Shown piece after piece: positions 40,054 through 48,602 of a DNA stretch of 64,000 bases. The DNA comes from Mesorhizobium_B sp035998495 (lineage in GTDB: Bacteria > Pseudomonadota > Alphaproteobacteria > Rhizobiales > Rhizobiaceae), in contig DASYHP010000026.1 in the NCBI GenBank assembly GCA_035998495.1, positions 1 through 64,000 on the forward strand, written 5' to 3'. Below the pieces are notes generated by a model. The model was not told where the DNA came from. It did no database searches and was given only the letters and a program-made list of their open reading frames with translations. Position 1 is the first letter of the stretch. Every line of letters starts with the position of its first letter. The position numbers were made by a program, and so were the translations under genes.

Positions 40054-40670
40054 TGTTCACCGGAATCATCACGGATGTCGGAACCGTGGAGAAGACGGAG
40101 CCGCTGCCGCAGGGCGTGCGGCTTCGGATCGCCACGTCATACGATCCGGCCACGATCGCCATCGGCGCATCCATTGCCTGCGCCGGCGTGTGCCTGACCG
40201 TGGTGTCCTTGCCCGAGCCCGGCGCGAACGCCCGCTGGTTCGCGGTGGAAGCCTGGGAGGAGGCGCTGCGCCTGTCCACGGCGGCCGACTGGCGGGAGGG
40301 CACGACGCTCAACCTCGAACGCGCGCTCAAGATCGGCGACGAGCTGGGCGGCCACATCGTTTCCGGCCATGTGGACGGCACGGCGACCATTCTGGCGCGC
40401 GAGCCCGAGGGCGACGCTGTGCGCTTCACGCTGGAAGCGCCGCGCGCTCTCGCCCGCTTCATCGCGCCGAAGGGCTCGGTCGCGCTCGATGGCACCTCAC
40501 TCACGGTGAACCGCGTCGAGGGCACGCGCTTCGATGTGCTCCTGATCGACCACTCGCTCAAGGTGACCACCTGGGGCGAGCGCCGGCCCGGCGACGGCGT
40601 GAACTTGGAGGTGGACACCATGGCGCGCTATGCCGCCCGGCTCATGGATGCCGAGCGGGAGCTGGCATGA
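40053..40670 (+). CDS. ribE: Riboflavin synthase subunit alpha
   Basis: This 205-residue enzyme dismutates 6,7-dimethyl-8-ribityllumazine to riboflavin. It is built of two similar barrel halves: MFTGIITDVGTV starts the first, and SVALDGTSLTVN with VEGTRFDVLLIDHSL is in the second. ACAGVCLTVV is the first-half equivalent. It overlaps ribD by one base and the next small gene by ATGA. No FMN riboswitch precedes this operon in the window. Confidence 0.95.
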   Translation: MFTGIITDVGTVEKTEPLPQGVRLRIATSYDPATIAIGASIACAGVCLTVVSLPEPGANARWFAVEAWEEALRLSTAADWREGTTLNLERALKIGDELGGHIVSGHVDGTATILAREPEGDAVRFTLEAPRALARFIAPKGSVALDGTSLTVNRVEGTRFDVLLIDHSLKVTTWGERRPGDGVNLEVDTMARYAARLMDAERELA

Positions 40671-40903
40671 GCCTGATCGACAACGAGCGCACGAAGCTTC
40701 TGGCCGGTGCGCTGGATCGCGCCTCCACGGCCTGCTTCACGGTGGGGATCGCGACGCCGTTGGCCGGTTACATCTATGACATCGGACAGTTTCGCTCTGC
40801 CGTTGCACCGGCCACCTTCGGTGTGGGGCTGTCGAGTTGGCTTTGCTCGATGATCATCCTACATCTTTTAGCGCGGCGCGCCTTGAGGAGCTTGCAGCCA
40901 TGA
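40667..40903 (+). CDS. Small two-span membrane protein (78 aa) in the rib operon
   Basis: I do not recognise a named family. The ATG overlaps the ribE stop (ATGA), and its own stop TGA overlaps the next ATG, so it is translated as part of the riboflavin operon. The first 20 residues (MSLIDNERTKLLAGALDRAS) are polar and look amphipathic. Two hydrophobic stretches, about residues 22-42 and 47-70, suggest a hairpin in the inner membrane, with a basic tail ARRALRSLQ. There is no signal sequence. A role in the riboflavin pathway or as part of a small-protein pair is only positional evidence. Confidence 0.75.
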   Translation: MSLIDNERTKLLAGALDRASTACFTVGIATPLAGYIYDIGQFRSAVAPATFGVGLSSWLCSMIILHLLARRALRSLQP

Positions 40904-41001
40904 ACGAGTTCTGGGTCTTGGCCTTCGTCATCACGCCCGCCGTCGTGATTGTTCTGGGCTACATCGCCGTTCTCCTGCACGAACGCTCGTTGAAGCGCTG
41001 A
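40900..41001 (+). CDS. Tiny single-span membrane peptide (33 aa) in the rib operon
   Basis: This open frame is short, but its ATG overlaps the TGA of the preceding small gene (ATGA), the same coupling as the rest of the operon. The product begins MNEFWVLAF and then has one hydrophobic helix (VITPAVVIVLGYIAVLL) and the charged end HERSLKR. Size and layout resemble subunit-type micro-membrane proteins such as CydX or KdpF, but no such relation can be shown. It precedes ribH by 68 bases. No homologue comes to mind. Confidence 0.6.
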   Translation: MNEFWVLAFVITPAVVIVLGYIAVLLHERSLKR

Positions 41002-41069
41002 ACGCCTTTCGGGCGCTTGCCTCTTTTCCCGCGCCGCCTTAAGTGCGCGGCTCCCTGGCGGAGCCCGCA

Positions 41070-41534
41070 ATGCCTGACACCCCACCTCATCTCCTGATCG
41101 TGGAGGCGCGCTTCTACGACGACCTGGCGGACGCCCTCCTGGACGGCGCCCAGGCCGCGCTTACGGAGGTTGGAGCCAGCTTCGACGTGGTGACAGTGCC
41201 CGGCGCGCTGGAGATCCCGGCCGTGCTCGCCTTCGCCGAGAACGCCGCCGCGAGGGGCGGGCGGCGCTATGACGGTTATGTGGCGCTGGGCACGGTGATC
41301 CGCGGCGAAACCTACCATTTCGACATCGTCGCCAACGAGTCGAGCCGCGCCCTGATGGACCTTTCCGTTGAGCGGGGCCTCGCCATCGGCAACGGCATCC
41401 TGACCACCGAGGACGACGACCAGGCCTGGGCGCGGGCGCGCCGGAGCGAGGGCGACAAGGGCGGCTTTGCCGCGCGCGCGGCGCTCACCATGATCGAGAT
41501 CCGCAGCCGGCTTGGGAGCGGCGTCCATGGCTGA
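41070..41534 (+). CDS. ribH: 6,7-Dimethyl-8-ribityllumazine synthase
   Basis: This 154-residue enzyme condenses the dihydroxybutanone phosphate and ribityl-aminouracil precursors. The active-site loops are visible: VEARFYDDLADAL, PGALEIPAVL, the catalytic His in GETYHFDIVANES, and the C-terminal GDKGGFAARAAL. I chose the ATG at 41070, preceded by GGCGGAG at good spacing; the longer GTG frame from 41043 adds 9 residues with no support. It overlaps nusB by 8 bases. The 68-bp gap from the previous gene is short and contains no terminator. Confidence 0.94.
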   Translation: MPDTPPHLLIVEARFYDDLADALLDGAQAALTEVGASFDVVTVPGALEIPAVLAFAENAAARGGRRYDGYVALGTVIRGETYHFDIVANESSRALMDLSVERGLAIGNGILTTEDDDQAWARARRSEGDKGGFAARAALTMIEIRSRLGSGVHG

Positions 41535-42024
41535 GGCGGGGAAAGCGCAGGACGGCCCCCGCGGCGCGAACAAGCGGGGCGCCGCTCGCCTGGCCGCCGT
41601 CCAGGCGCTCTACCAGATGGATGTCGCGGGCGCGGGCGTGCTCGAAGTCGCGGCGGAATACGAGGCCTTCCGGCTCGGCAAGGAGTTGGACGGCGCGATC
41701 TATCGCGAGGCGGACGCGCAGTGGTTCCGCGCCATCCTCGCAGGGGTCGTGGAGGAGCAGCGCACGATCGACCCCGTGATTCACGACGCGCTCAGTGACG
41801 ACTGGCCGCTGTCGCGGCTGGATTCCACGCTGCGCGCCATCCTGCGGGCCGGAACCTGGGAGCTCATGCGCCGCGCCGACGTGCCGGTCGCGGTGATCGT
41901 CTCGGAATATGTGGACATCGCCAAAGCCTTCTATGTCGAGGATGAGCCCAAGCTGGTGAACGCCGTGCTCGACCGGGTGGCGCGCCGGGTCCGCAACGAG
42001 GGCAGGGGCAGCGGACCGCGATGA
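41527..42024 (+). CDS. nusB: Transcription antitermination factor NusB
   Basis: This 165-residue RNA-binding antitermination protein works with NusE on rRNA operons. It contains AARLAAVQALYQMDV near the start and SEYVDIAKAFYVEDEPKLVNAVLDRVAR at the end, the usual NusB core. The ATG at 41527 overlaps the ribH stop by 8 bases, with GGGAG upstream. The neighbour ribH is a conserved partner. Its own stop overlaps the MFS start (ATGA). Confidence 0.95.
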   Translation: MAEAGKAQDGPRGANKRGAARLAAVQALYQMDVAGAGVLEVAAEYEAFRLGKELDGAIYREADAQWFRAILAGVVEEQRTIDPVIHDALSDDWPLSRLDSTLRAILRAGTWELMRRADVPVAVIVSEYVDIAKAFYVEDEPKLVNAVLDRVARRVRNEGRGSGPR

Positions 42025-43247
42025 GGGCCTGGGCGGCGGCCAACCGCAACGCGCTGATCCTGGCGGCTGCCTCCGCGGTGATCGGCTCTGCCGCGCCCAT
42101 CGCCATCTCCGTGGGCGGCCTGGCGGGACATTACCTGCTCGACGCCGACAAATCGCTCGCCACCGCCCCAGTCACCGGCTTCAACCTGGGCGTAGCGCTG
42201 GGCGCGCTGCCGGCTGCCTGGCTGGTGAAGCGACTCGGCCATCGCGGCGGCTTCATGACGGGCACGATCGCCACGGCGGCTGGCGGTTTGGTGGCGACGG
42301 CGGCGCTCTATGCCGGCGATTTCTGGCTGTTCGCGACGGGCCTTCTCCTGATCGGCGTCGGCGGCGCCTTCGTTCAGCAGTTCCGCTTCGCGGCGGCCGA
42401 CAACGCGCCGCCGGAGCTCAAGGCGCGCGCGATCTCGCTGGTTCTGGCGGGCGGTGTCGTGACCGCCGTGCTGGGCCCGCAGATCGTCATTTGGACGCGA
42501 GAGCTGCTGGCGCCCGTCATGTTCGCGGGCTCCTTCGCCTCCGTGCTTGTGCTGGCAGCGGTCGGCGCGGTGATCCTCGGCGGCTTGCGCCCCGCCGCGC
42601 CTCTCGTCACGGCCGGCGGCGCGCCGGCCGAGCCGGCCCGGCCGCTTTCGGCAATCGTCGCGCAGCCGGACTTCTTCGTCGCGCTGTTGTGCGGCGTGGG
42701 CAGCTTCGCCCTAATGAGCTTCGTGATGACCGGCGCGCCGCTCGCCATGGTGGGCTGCGGCCACTCGACCGACGATGCGACGCTCGGGATCTCCTGGCAT
42801 GTCATGGCCATGTTCGGCCCGAGCTTCTTCACCGGCGGCCTGATCGCGCGTTTCGGCGCGGAGCGCGTGGTGGCCGCGGGCCTGTTTCTCCTGATCGGCT
42901 GCGCCGTGGTGGCGCTGTCGGGGCTTGCGCTCTGGCAGTTCTGGACCGCGCTGATTCTTCTGGGTTTGGGCTGGAACTTCGGCTTCATCGGGGCCACCGC
43001 GATGGTCGCGCGCACCTACCGCCCGTCGGAGAAGGGCAAGGCGCAAGGCTTCCACGACTTCGTCCTGTTCGGCTCGGTGGCGCTCGCCTCGCTCGCCTCG
43101 GGATGGGTGATGAACCGCTACGGCTGGGACGTGCTGAACTGGGTCGTGTTCCCCATCGCCGCGCTCTGCCTGGGCGCGCTCGCCTGGCTGGCCGTCCTGC
43201 GCTCCCGCGCCCTTGGGGGACACCGTCCGGGCGCCGCCATGCTTTAA
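42021..43247 (+). CDS. MFS-family transporter
   Basis: This 408-residue protein has about 12 hydrophobic segments in two halves and a short mid-loop around residues 205-215, the general MFS layout. The typical G-x-L-x-R/K loop is visible as LVKRLGHRGGF near residue 70. The substrate is unknown. The ATG overlaps the nusB stop (ATGA), so it is likely co-expressed at the end of the riboflavin operon; transport of a flavin or drug is a guess. No terminator is visible before the hppA promoter. Confidence 0.85.
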   Translation: MRAWAAANRNALILAAASAVIGSAAPIAISVGGLAGHYLLDADKSLATAPVTGFNLGVALGALPAAWLVKRLGHRGGFMTGTIATAAGGLVATAALYAGDFWLFATGLLLIGVGGAFVQQFRFAAADNAPPELKARAISLVLAGGVVTAVLGPQIVIWTRELLAPVMFAGSFASVLVLAAVGAVILGGLRPAAPLVTAGGAPAEPARPLSAIVAQPDFFVALLCGVGSFALMSFVMTGAPLAMVGCGHSTDDATLGISWHVMAMFGPSFFTGGLIARFGAERVVAAGLFLLIGCAVVALSGLALWQFWTALILLGLGWNFGFIGATAMVARTYRPSEKGKAQGFHDFVLFGSVALASLASGWVMNRYGWDVLNWVVFPIAALCLGALAWLAVLRSRALGGHRPGAAML

Positions 43248-43285
43248 TCGATTGAACCGACGCGCGGGAAAACCCCAACAATATC

Positions 43286-43314
43286 TTGACGTTCTCCGGC
43301 TCGTCTCGCATAAG
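43286..43314 (+). promoter_or_regulatory. Predicted promoter of hppA
   Basis: TTGACG (43286-43291, in CTTGACG context) and CATAAG (43309-43314) are separated by 17 bases. The hppA ATG follows at 43414. The rest of the 43248-43413 gap shows no gene. Confidence 0.55.
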
Positions 43315-43413
43315 CGCCGGCGAGCGGCCAAGGCGCTTCGCTGCGCTGCCGTCCTGCCTTATTCCGGGCCCGGCGAGGGACTCTTCGGCCCGAAAACCCC
43401 AGGGAAAACAAAG

Positions 43414-45558
43414 ATGACAATGCTTTATGTCGTCATCGCTTGCGGCCTGCTGTCGGTCGCCTATGCGGTGTGGGCGACGCAGTCGGTGCTGGCCGCCGAC
43501 CAGGGCAATGCGCGGATGCAGGAGATCGCGGCCGCCATTCGCGAGGGCGCGCAGGCCTATCTCGCGCGGCAGTACACCACGATCGCCATTGTCGGCGTCG
43601 TGGTCTTCCTGCTGGCTTGGTGGCTTCTCTCGGGCGAGGCCGCCCTCGGCTTCCTGATCGGCGCGGTGCTGTCGGGCGCGGCGGGCTTCATCGGCATGCA
43701 CGTCTCGGTTCGCGCGAATGTGCGGACCGCGCAGGCCGCGTCGAACAGCCTCGCCGCCGGGCTCGACATCGCCTTCAAGGCGGGCGCGATCACCGGCATG
43801 CTTGTCGCAGGCCTGGCGCTCCTGGGCGTGGCGGTTTACTACTGGTTCCTGGTCGGCCCGCAGGGCTACGCGCCCAACGACCGCACGGTGATTGACGCTC
43901 TTGTGGCGCTGGGCTTCGGCGCGTCGCTCATCTCCATCTTCGCGCGTCTCGGCGGCGGCATCTTCACCAAGGGCGCCGATGTTGGCGGCGACCTCGTGGG
44001 CAAGGTCGAGGCTGGAATCCCCGAGGATGACCCGCGCAACCCCGCCACCATCGCCGACAATGTGGGCGACAATGTCGGCGACTGCGCGGGCATGGCCGCC
44101 GACCTCTTCGAGACCTATGCCGTGACGGTGGTCGCCACCATGGTGCTGGCCGCCATCTTCTTCGGCGCGTCCGCCGGCCTCGGCACCATCATGATCTACC
44201 CGCTTGCGATCTGCGGCGCCTGCATCCTGACCTCGATCGTCGGCACCTTCTTCGTGAAGCTCGGCACGAACGGCTCGATCATGGGCGCGCTCTATCGCGG
44301 CCTGATCGTCACGGGCCTGCTCTCCATCATCGGCCTGGGCGGCGCGACGTCGCTGACCATCGGCTGGGGCGAGATCGGCCAGGCCAACGGCATGAGCATC
44401 ACGGGAACGAACCTCTTCATCTGCGGCCTGCTCGGACTGCTCGTGACGGGGCTGATCGTCGTCATCACGGAATACTACACCGGCACCAACAAGCGGCCGG
44501 TGAACTCGATCGCCCAGGCCTCCGTCACCGGCCACGGCACCAACGTGATCCAGGGCCTGGCCGTGTCGCTCGAGTCGACGGCGCTGCCGGCCATCGTGAT
44601 CGTGGGCGGCATCATCTCCACCTACCAGCTCGCCGGGCTGTTCGGCACGGCGATTGCAGTCACCACCATGCTTGGGCTGGCCGGCATGATCGTGGCGCTC
44701 GACGCCTTCGGCCCCGTGACCGACAACGCGGGCGGCATCGCCGAGATGTCGGGCCTGCCCAAGGAGGTGCGCCAGTCCACCGACGCGCTGGACGCGGTGG
44801 GCAACACGACCAAGGCCGTCACCAAGGGCTACGCCATCGGCTCGGCGGGCCTGGGCGCGCTGGTGCTGTTCGCCGCCTATTCCTACGACCTCCAATACTT
44901 CGCGCAGAACAGCGCGCAGTACCCCTATTTCGCCGATATCGGCGAGGTCTCCTTCGACCTGTCCAACCCCTACGTGGTGGCGGGGCTGATCTTCGGCGGC
45001 CTGATCCCCTACCTGTTCGGCGGCATCGCCATGACGGCGGTCGGCCGGGCGGCGGGATCGATCGTGGAGGAGGTGCGCCGCCAGTTCCGCGAGAACGCCG
45101 GCATCATGGAAGGCACGGTCCGCCCGGACTACGCCCGCGCCGTGGACATCCTGACCCGCGCCGCCATCCGCGAGATGGTCATTCCCTCGCTTCTGCCGGT
45201 GCTGGCGCCGCTCGTCGTCTATTTCGGGGTGCTTCTTATTTCGGGTTCCAAGGCCTCGGCCTTCGCGGCGCTCGGCGCCTCGCTGCTGGGCGTGATCGTC
45301 AACGGCCTGTTCGTCGCGATCTCCATGACCTCGGGCGGCGGCGCCTGGGACAACGCCAAGAAGAGCTTCGAGGACGGCTTCATCGACAAGGACGGCGTGC
45401 GCCACCTGAAGGGCTCGGACGCCCACAAGGCGTCGGTGACGGGCGACACAGTGGGCGATCCCTACAAGGACACCGCCGGCCCGGCCGTGAACCCGGCCAT
45501 CAAGATCACCAACATCGTGGCGCTCCTGCTCTTGGCCGTTCTCGCCCACGCGGCCTGA
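43414..45558 (+). CDS. hppA: Proton-translocating membrane pyrophosphatase, K+-independent type
   Basis: This 714-residue, about 16-span enzyme pumps protons using pyrophosphate hydrolysis. Active-site motifs are DVGGDLVGKVEAGIPEDDPRN near residue 190, DNVGDNVGD near 215, and GPVTDNAGGIAEM near 435. The position that separates subfamilies is Lys467 in GNTTKAV: Lys here marks the potassium-insensitive proton pump, while Ala marks the K+-dependent type. I chose ATG 43414, which starts the hydrophobic N terminus. A strong terminator follows. The gene is monocistronic. It may act in acidocalcisome-like granules or the inner membrane and could share phosphate economy with ppk1. Confidence 0.95.
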   Translation: MTMLYVVIACGLLSVAYAVWATQSVLAADQGNARMQEIAAAIREGAQAYLARQYTTIAIVGVVVFLLAWWLLSGEAALGFLIGAVLSGAAGFIGMHVSVRANVRTAQAASNSLAAGLDIAFKAGAITGMLVAGLALLGVAVYYWFLVGPQGYAPNDRTVIDALVALGFGASLISIFARLGGGIFTKGADVGGDLVGKVEAGIPEDDPRNPATIADNVGDNVGDCAGMAADLFETYAVTVVATMVLAAIFFGASAGLGTIMIYPLAICGACILTSIVGTFFVKLGTNGSIMGALYRGLIVTGLLSIIGLGGATSLTIGWGEIGQANGMSITGTNLFICGLLGLLVTGLIVVITEYYTGTNKRPVNSIAQASVTGHGTNVIQGLAVSLESTALPAIVIVGGIISTYQLAGLFGTAIAVTTMLGLAGMIVALDAFGPVTDNAGGIAEMSGLPKEVRQSTDALDAVGNTTKAVTKGYAIGSAGLGALVLFAAYSYDLQYFAQNSAQYPYFADIGEVSFDLSNPYVVAGLIFGGLIPYLFGGIAMTAVGRAAGSIVEEVRRQFRENAGIMEGTVRPDYARAVDILTRAAIREMVIPSLLPVLAPLVVYFGVLLISGSKASAFAALGASLLGVIVNGLFVAISMTSGGGAWDNAKKSFEDGFIDKDGVRHLKGSDAHKASVTGDTVGDPYKDTAGPAVNPAIKITNIVALLLLAVLAHAA

Positions 45559-45581
45559 TCGGCGCCAAGGCCGTCGCAAAG

Positions 45582-45616
45582 AAAAACCCGCGGGGTTCTT
45601 CCCGCGGGTTTTTTTT
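45582..45616. terminator. Bidirectional terminator between hppA and bamE
   Basis: Stem CCCGCGGG/CCCGCGGG (45587-45594 with 45601-45608), with AAAAA on the left and TTTTTTTT on the right, so it serves both convergent genes. Confidence 0.9.
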
Positions 45617-45640
45617 GTTGCACTCGGCTGTGCGGCGAAC

Positions 45641-46159
45641 CTATGTGCCGGGCGCGGTGCCCGGCAATGTGGGAAGCGACGAGCCGGCGCCCTTCAGGAT
45701 GCGCCCCAGGAAGTTCTCATCCTTGCCGCCCGTGGGCGTCGTGCGCGAGACGAAGTCGAACACCTTGCCGTCCTGCAGCCCGTAATTGGCGATGTTCTCC
45801 ACCCTTCCGTCCTCGCCGAAATAGACCGCCAGCACCTTTTGGTCGACGAGCTTGGCGTTCGCAAAGGCCACGGGCCGCCGCCGCGTCTGCGAGATGTAGT
45901 AGAACACCTCGTTGTCGAAGGTGGCCGTGGTGGAGGGCGAGCCGAGCGCCAGCAGCACCTGCTCGCGGCTGGAGCCCACGGGAACCTGATCGATCTGCTG
46001 CTGGTCGATCACATAGCCCTGGGTGATGGTCTCGCCGGGCGAGAGGTCCAGCCCCTGGGCGCCGTTGCAGCCGCTCAGCGCCAGCGCCGCCATGGCCAGG
46101 CCGACCGCCGACCGCCTATGGCGCGTCTTGAAATCCACTGCCCTCAGCAACACTTGCAT
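45641..46159 (-). CDS. bamE: Outer membrane protein assembly factor BamE
   Basis: This 172-residue lipoprotein of the BAM complex is the SmpA/OmlA type. The lipobox LALSGC places the mature Cys near residue 31. The core motifs GYVIDQQQIDQVPVGSSREQVLLALGSPS and VFYYISQ are BamE-typical. I take the ATG at 46159, which starts just before the signal peptide; an in-frame codon at 46279 would add 40 residues. It is divergent from the bc1 chaperone with a 134-bp gap and shares a terminator with hppA. Confidence 0.9.
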   Translation of the reverse strand: MQVLLRAVDFKTRHRRSAVGLAMAALALSGCNGAQGLDLSPGETITQGYVIDQQQIDQVPVGSSREQVLLALGSPSTTATFDNEVFYYISQTRRRPVAFANAKLVDQKVLAVYFGEDGRVENIANYGLQDGKVFDFVSRTTPTGGKDENFLGRILKGAGSSLPTLPGTAPGT

Positions 46160-46293
46160 GGTGTCGTCGTCCCCGCTCTTCTTCTTGCCTGGCTCTTGCC
46201 GGACGTCCCCTTGCGCCGGGTGGGCGAAGCGGTAAACCAGCGCGAGCGCCTTTTCAACATGGGCGCATCGGCCCGTCACAAGGAAAGCGCACG

Positions 46294-46848
46294 ATGTTCA
46301 AGCGCCTGTTCGGCCGAGAACGCGGCAACCGTGCCGTGGTGAGCACGCTCTATGAGGAGATCGTGGCGGCCGCGCGGCAGCCCGTCTTTTATCGCGACTG
46401 GGGCGTGCCCGACACGCCGCTCGGGCGCTTCGAGATGCTGGGCGTTCACGCCTTCCTGGTTCTGGATCGGCTGAAGGACGAGTCCGGGCCCGCGCGCGAG
46501 CTCGCCCAGGAGCTGACGGATCATTTTTTCGGGGATGTGGAGAGCTCGCTTCGCGAGATCGGAATCGGCGACATGGGAATCCCCAAGCGCATGAAGAAGC
46601 TCGCGCGCATGTTCTACGGCCGGGTGACGTCCTATTCCGACGCGCTCGCGCGTGGCGACCGCCTGGCGCTGGCGCAGGCGCTCGCCCGCAATGTCCGGCC
46701 CGACAACGCATCGGTCGATGCCGCCGCCGAGGCCCTGGCGGACTATGTGCGGGATCTGCGCGCCGGCTTGCGCGGCCAACCCCTGGAGAACCTGATGCAG
46801 GGCCGCATCGTCCTTCGCCCGCTCGAAAGCCGGGAGGCTGCGGCATGA
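46294..46848 (+). CDS. Ubiquinol-cytochrome c chaperone family protein
   Basis: This 184-residue protein is of the Cbp3/UQCC1 type, which helps assemble the cytochrome bc1 complex. The conserved part is LYEEIVAAARQPVFYRDWGVPDT, then RFEMLGVHAFLVLDRL, LAQELTDHFFGDVESSLREIGIGDMG and KRMKKLARMFYGRV. AAGGAAAG lies 8 bases before the ATG. Its stop overlaps the DUF177 start (ATGA). Mitochondrial Cbp3 is the eukaryotic relative. Confidence 0.9.
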   Translation: MFKRLFGRERGNRAVVSTLYEEIVAAARQPVFYRDWGVPDTPLGRFEMLGVHAFLVLDRLKDESGPARELAQELTDHFFGDVESSLREIGIGDMGIPKRMKKLARMFYGRVTSYSDALARGDRLALAQALARNVRPDNASVDAAAEALADYVRDLRAGLRGQPLENLMQGRIVLRPLESREAAA

Positions 46849-47414
46849 CCAAGCGTTCGGAGAACCTTACGCGCAGCCCGGTGTCGTTTCCCGTCCATGT
46901 CGCGCGCCTGCCGCAGAAGGGCATGCCGGTGCTCATCGAGGCAAACGAGAAGCAGCGCGAAGCGCTTGCCGCCGCGCATGGCGTCCTCGACGTCGAGAGC
47001 TACCGCGCCGATCTCCAGGTCAGGCCGTGGAAACGCAACGGCGTGGAGGTGACGGGCCGCGTGACGGCCAGGATCGTGCAGGAATGCGTGGTCACGCTGG
47101 AGCCGGTCGAGAACGCGATCGACGAGCCCGTCGAAGCCGTGTTCCTGCCCGAGCAGTCCAAGCTGGGTCGGCTGGGCTTCGAAGGGGGCGGCGAGATCAT
47201 GATCGACGCGCACGGCCCCGACAGCCCGGAAACCTTCAGCGGCGACACGGTCGATGTCGGTGCGCTGGCGGAAGAGCTCTTCGCGCTGGCCATCGACCCT
47301 TACCCGCGCAAGCCCGGCGCGGCGCTCCCGTCCGCCGACGAGGAAGCGCCGCGGGATGAAGAGCCGGACGAGGACTGGCGGCGCCAGCTCCAGGGAATCC
47401 GTCGCAAGCCCTGA
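46845..47414 (+). CDS. YceD/DUF177 family protein
   Basis: This 189-residue DUF177 protein has the family motif QECVVTLEPVENAIDEPVEAVF near residue 83. The acidic C terminus (EEAPRDEEPDEDW) is typical. In most bacteria this gene precedes rpmF and plsX; its role in 23S rRNA accumulation or ribosome assembly is debated. Here rpmF is absent, and plsX follows at 47523 after a 108-bp gap. Translation is coupled to the bc1 chaperone gene. Confidence 0.88.
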   Translation: MTKRSENLTRSPVSFPVHVARLPQKGMPVLIEANEKQREALAAAHGVLDVESYRADLQVRPWKRNGVEVTGRVTARIVQECVVTLEPVENAIDEPVEAVFLPEQSKLGRLGFEGGGEIMIDAHGPDSPETFSGDTVDVGALAEELFALAIDPYPRKPGAALPSADEEAPRDEEPDEDWRRQLQGIRRKP

Positions 47415-47522
47415 CCCGCCCGGCGCCCGAACCGGACGCCGGATTGGCAGTTGTGCGGGGCGGCAAAAGGTCTATTTTCCGCGCGTTCCCAAATCGGGCC
47501 GCCAGAGCGAGCAATCAGCCGA

Positions 47523-48593
47523 GTGATCACCATCTCCATTGACGCCATGGGCGGCGACCATGGCCCGTCGGTCGTGCTGCCCGCCTTGACGGCCGTGGCG
47601 TCGCGGCGCGGCGACGTGCGCTTCCTCATCTATGGGCGCGAAGACGCCGTGCGCCCGATCATGGACAAGCTCCCCCGGCTGGCCGAGATCAGCACCTTCA
47701 CCCATTGCGACGTCGCGGTGGCCATGGACGAGAAGCCGAGCCAGGCGCTCCGGCATGGTCGTGGCCGGTCCAGCATGTGGCGCGCCATCGAGGCGGTGAA
47801 GCGGGGCGAGGCGGAGGCCTGCATTTCGGCCGGCAACACCGGCGCGCTGATGGCCATGTCGAAGTTCTGCCTGCGCACCATGGCCAATATCGAGCGGCCG
47901 GCGATCGCCGCGCTGTGGCCCACCATGCGCTCGGAAAGCGTGGTGCTCGATGTGGGCGCGACCATCGGCGCGGACGCGCACCAGCTCGTGGACTTCTCGA
48001 TCCTCGGCGCGGCCATGGCGCGCGCCTTGTTCGACATCGAGCGCCCGACGGTGGGGCTCCTCAATGTCGGCGTCGAGGAGATCAAGGGCCAGGAGGACGT
48101 GAAGGACGCCGGCCGGCTCCTGCGCGAGGCCGATCTCGCCTCCATGCGCTATCACGGCTTCGTGGAAGGCGACGACATCGGCAAGGGCACCGTGGACGTG
48201 GTGGTGACCGAAGGATTCGCCGGCAACATCGCGCTCAAGGCCGCCGAGGGCACGGCGCGGCAGATCGCGCAGTATCTTCGCGACGCCATGAGCCGGACCG
48301 TGATGTCGAAGATCGGCTACATGTTCGCCAAGGGGGCCTTCGATCGCCTGCGCGAGAAGATGGACGTGCGCAAGGCGAATGGCGGCGTTTTCCTCGGACT
48401 CAACGGCATCGTGGTCAAGAGCCATGGCGGCACCGACGCCGAAGGCTTCGCCGCGGCGGTGGAGCTCGGCTACGACATGGTCCGCAATCGCCTCCTTGAC
48501 CGGATCGAGGCCGATCTCGATCTCTTCCATGCAAAACAGTTGCGGAACGGCACTGCGCGCTTGCCCGAAGCCGAACCCTCCGCTGAGGAGTAG
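47523..48593 (+). CDS. plsX: Phosphate acyltransferase PlsX
   Basis: This 356-residue peripheral membrane enzyme makes acyl-phosphate from acyl-ACP for phospholipid synthesis. TISIDAMGGDHGPSVVLPA is the N-terminal signature; EACISAGNTGALMA, LLNVGVEEIKGQE, and DVVVTEGFAGNIALK follow. The start is a GTG at 47523, and an upstream frame to 47451 has no support. Classic neighbour of fabH, whose ATG lies 9 bases downstream. Confidence 0.94.
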   Translation: MITISIDAMGGDHGPSVVLPALTAVASRRGDVRFLIYGREDAVRPIMDKLPRLAEISTFTHCDVAVAMDEKPSQALRHGRGRSSMWRAIEAVKRGEAEACISAGNTGALMAMSKFCLRTMANIERPAIAALWPTMRSESVVLDVGATIGADAHQLVDFSILGAAMARALFDIERPTVGLLNVGVEEIKGQEDVKDAGRLLREADLASMRYHGFVEGDDIGKGTVDVVVTEGFAGNIALKAAEGTARQIAQYLRDAMSRTVMSKIGYMFAKGAFDRLREKMDVRKANGGVFLGLNGIVVKSHGGTDAEGFAAAVELGYDMVRNRLLDRIEADLDLFHAKQLRNGTARLPEAEPSAEE

Positions 48594-48602
48594 AGCACCC
48601 AG

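Noticed and set aside
42985..45579. An 864-codon minus-strand frame opposite the MFS gene and hppA
   Set aside because: Shadow of hppA and the transporter; no motif and extreme His/Arg/Asp bias.
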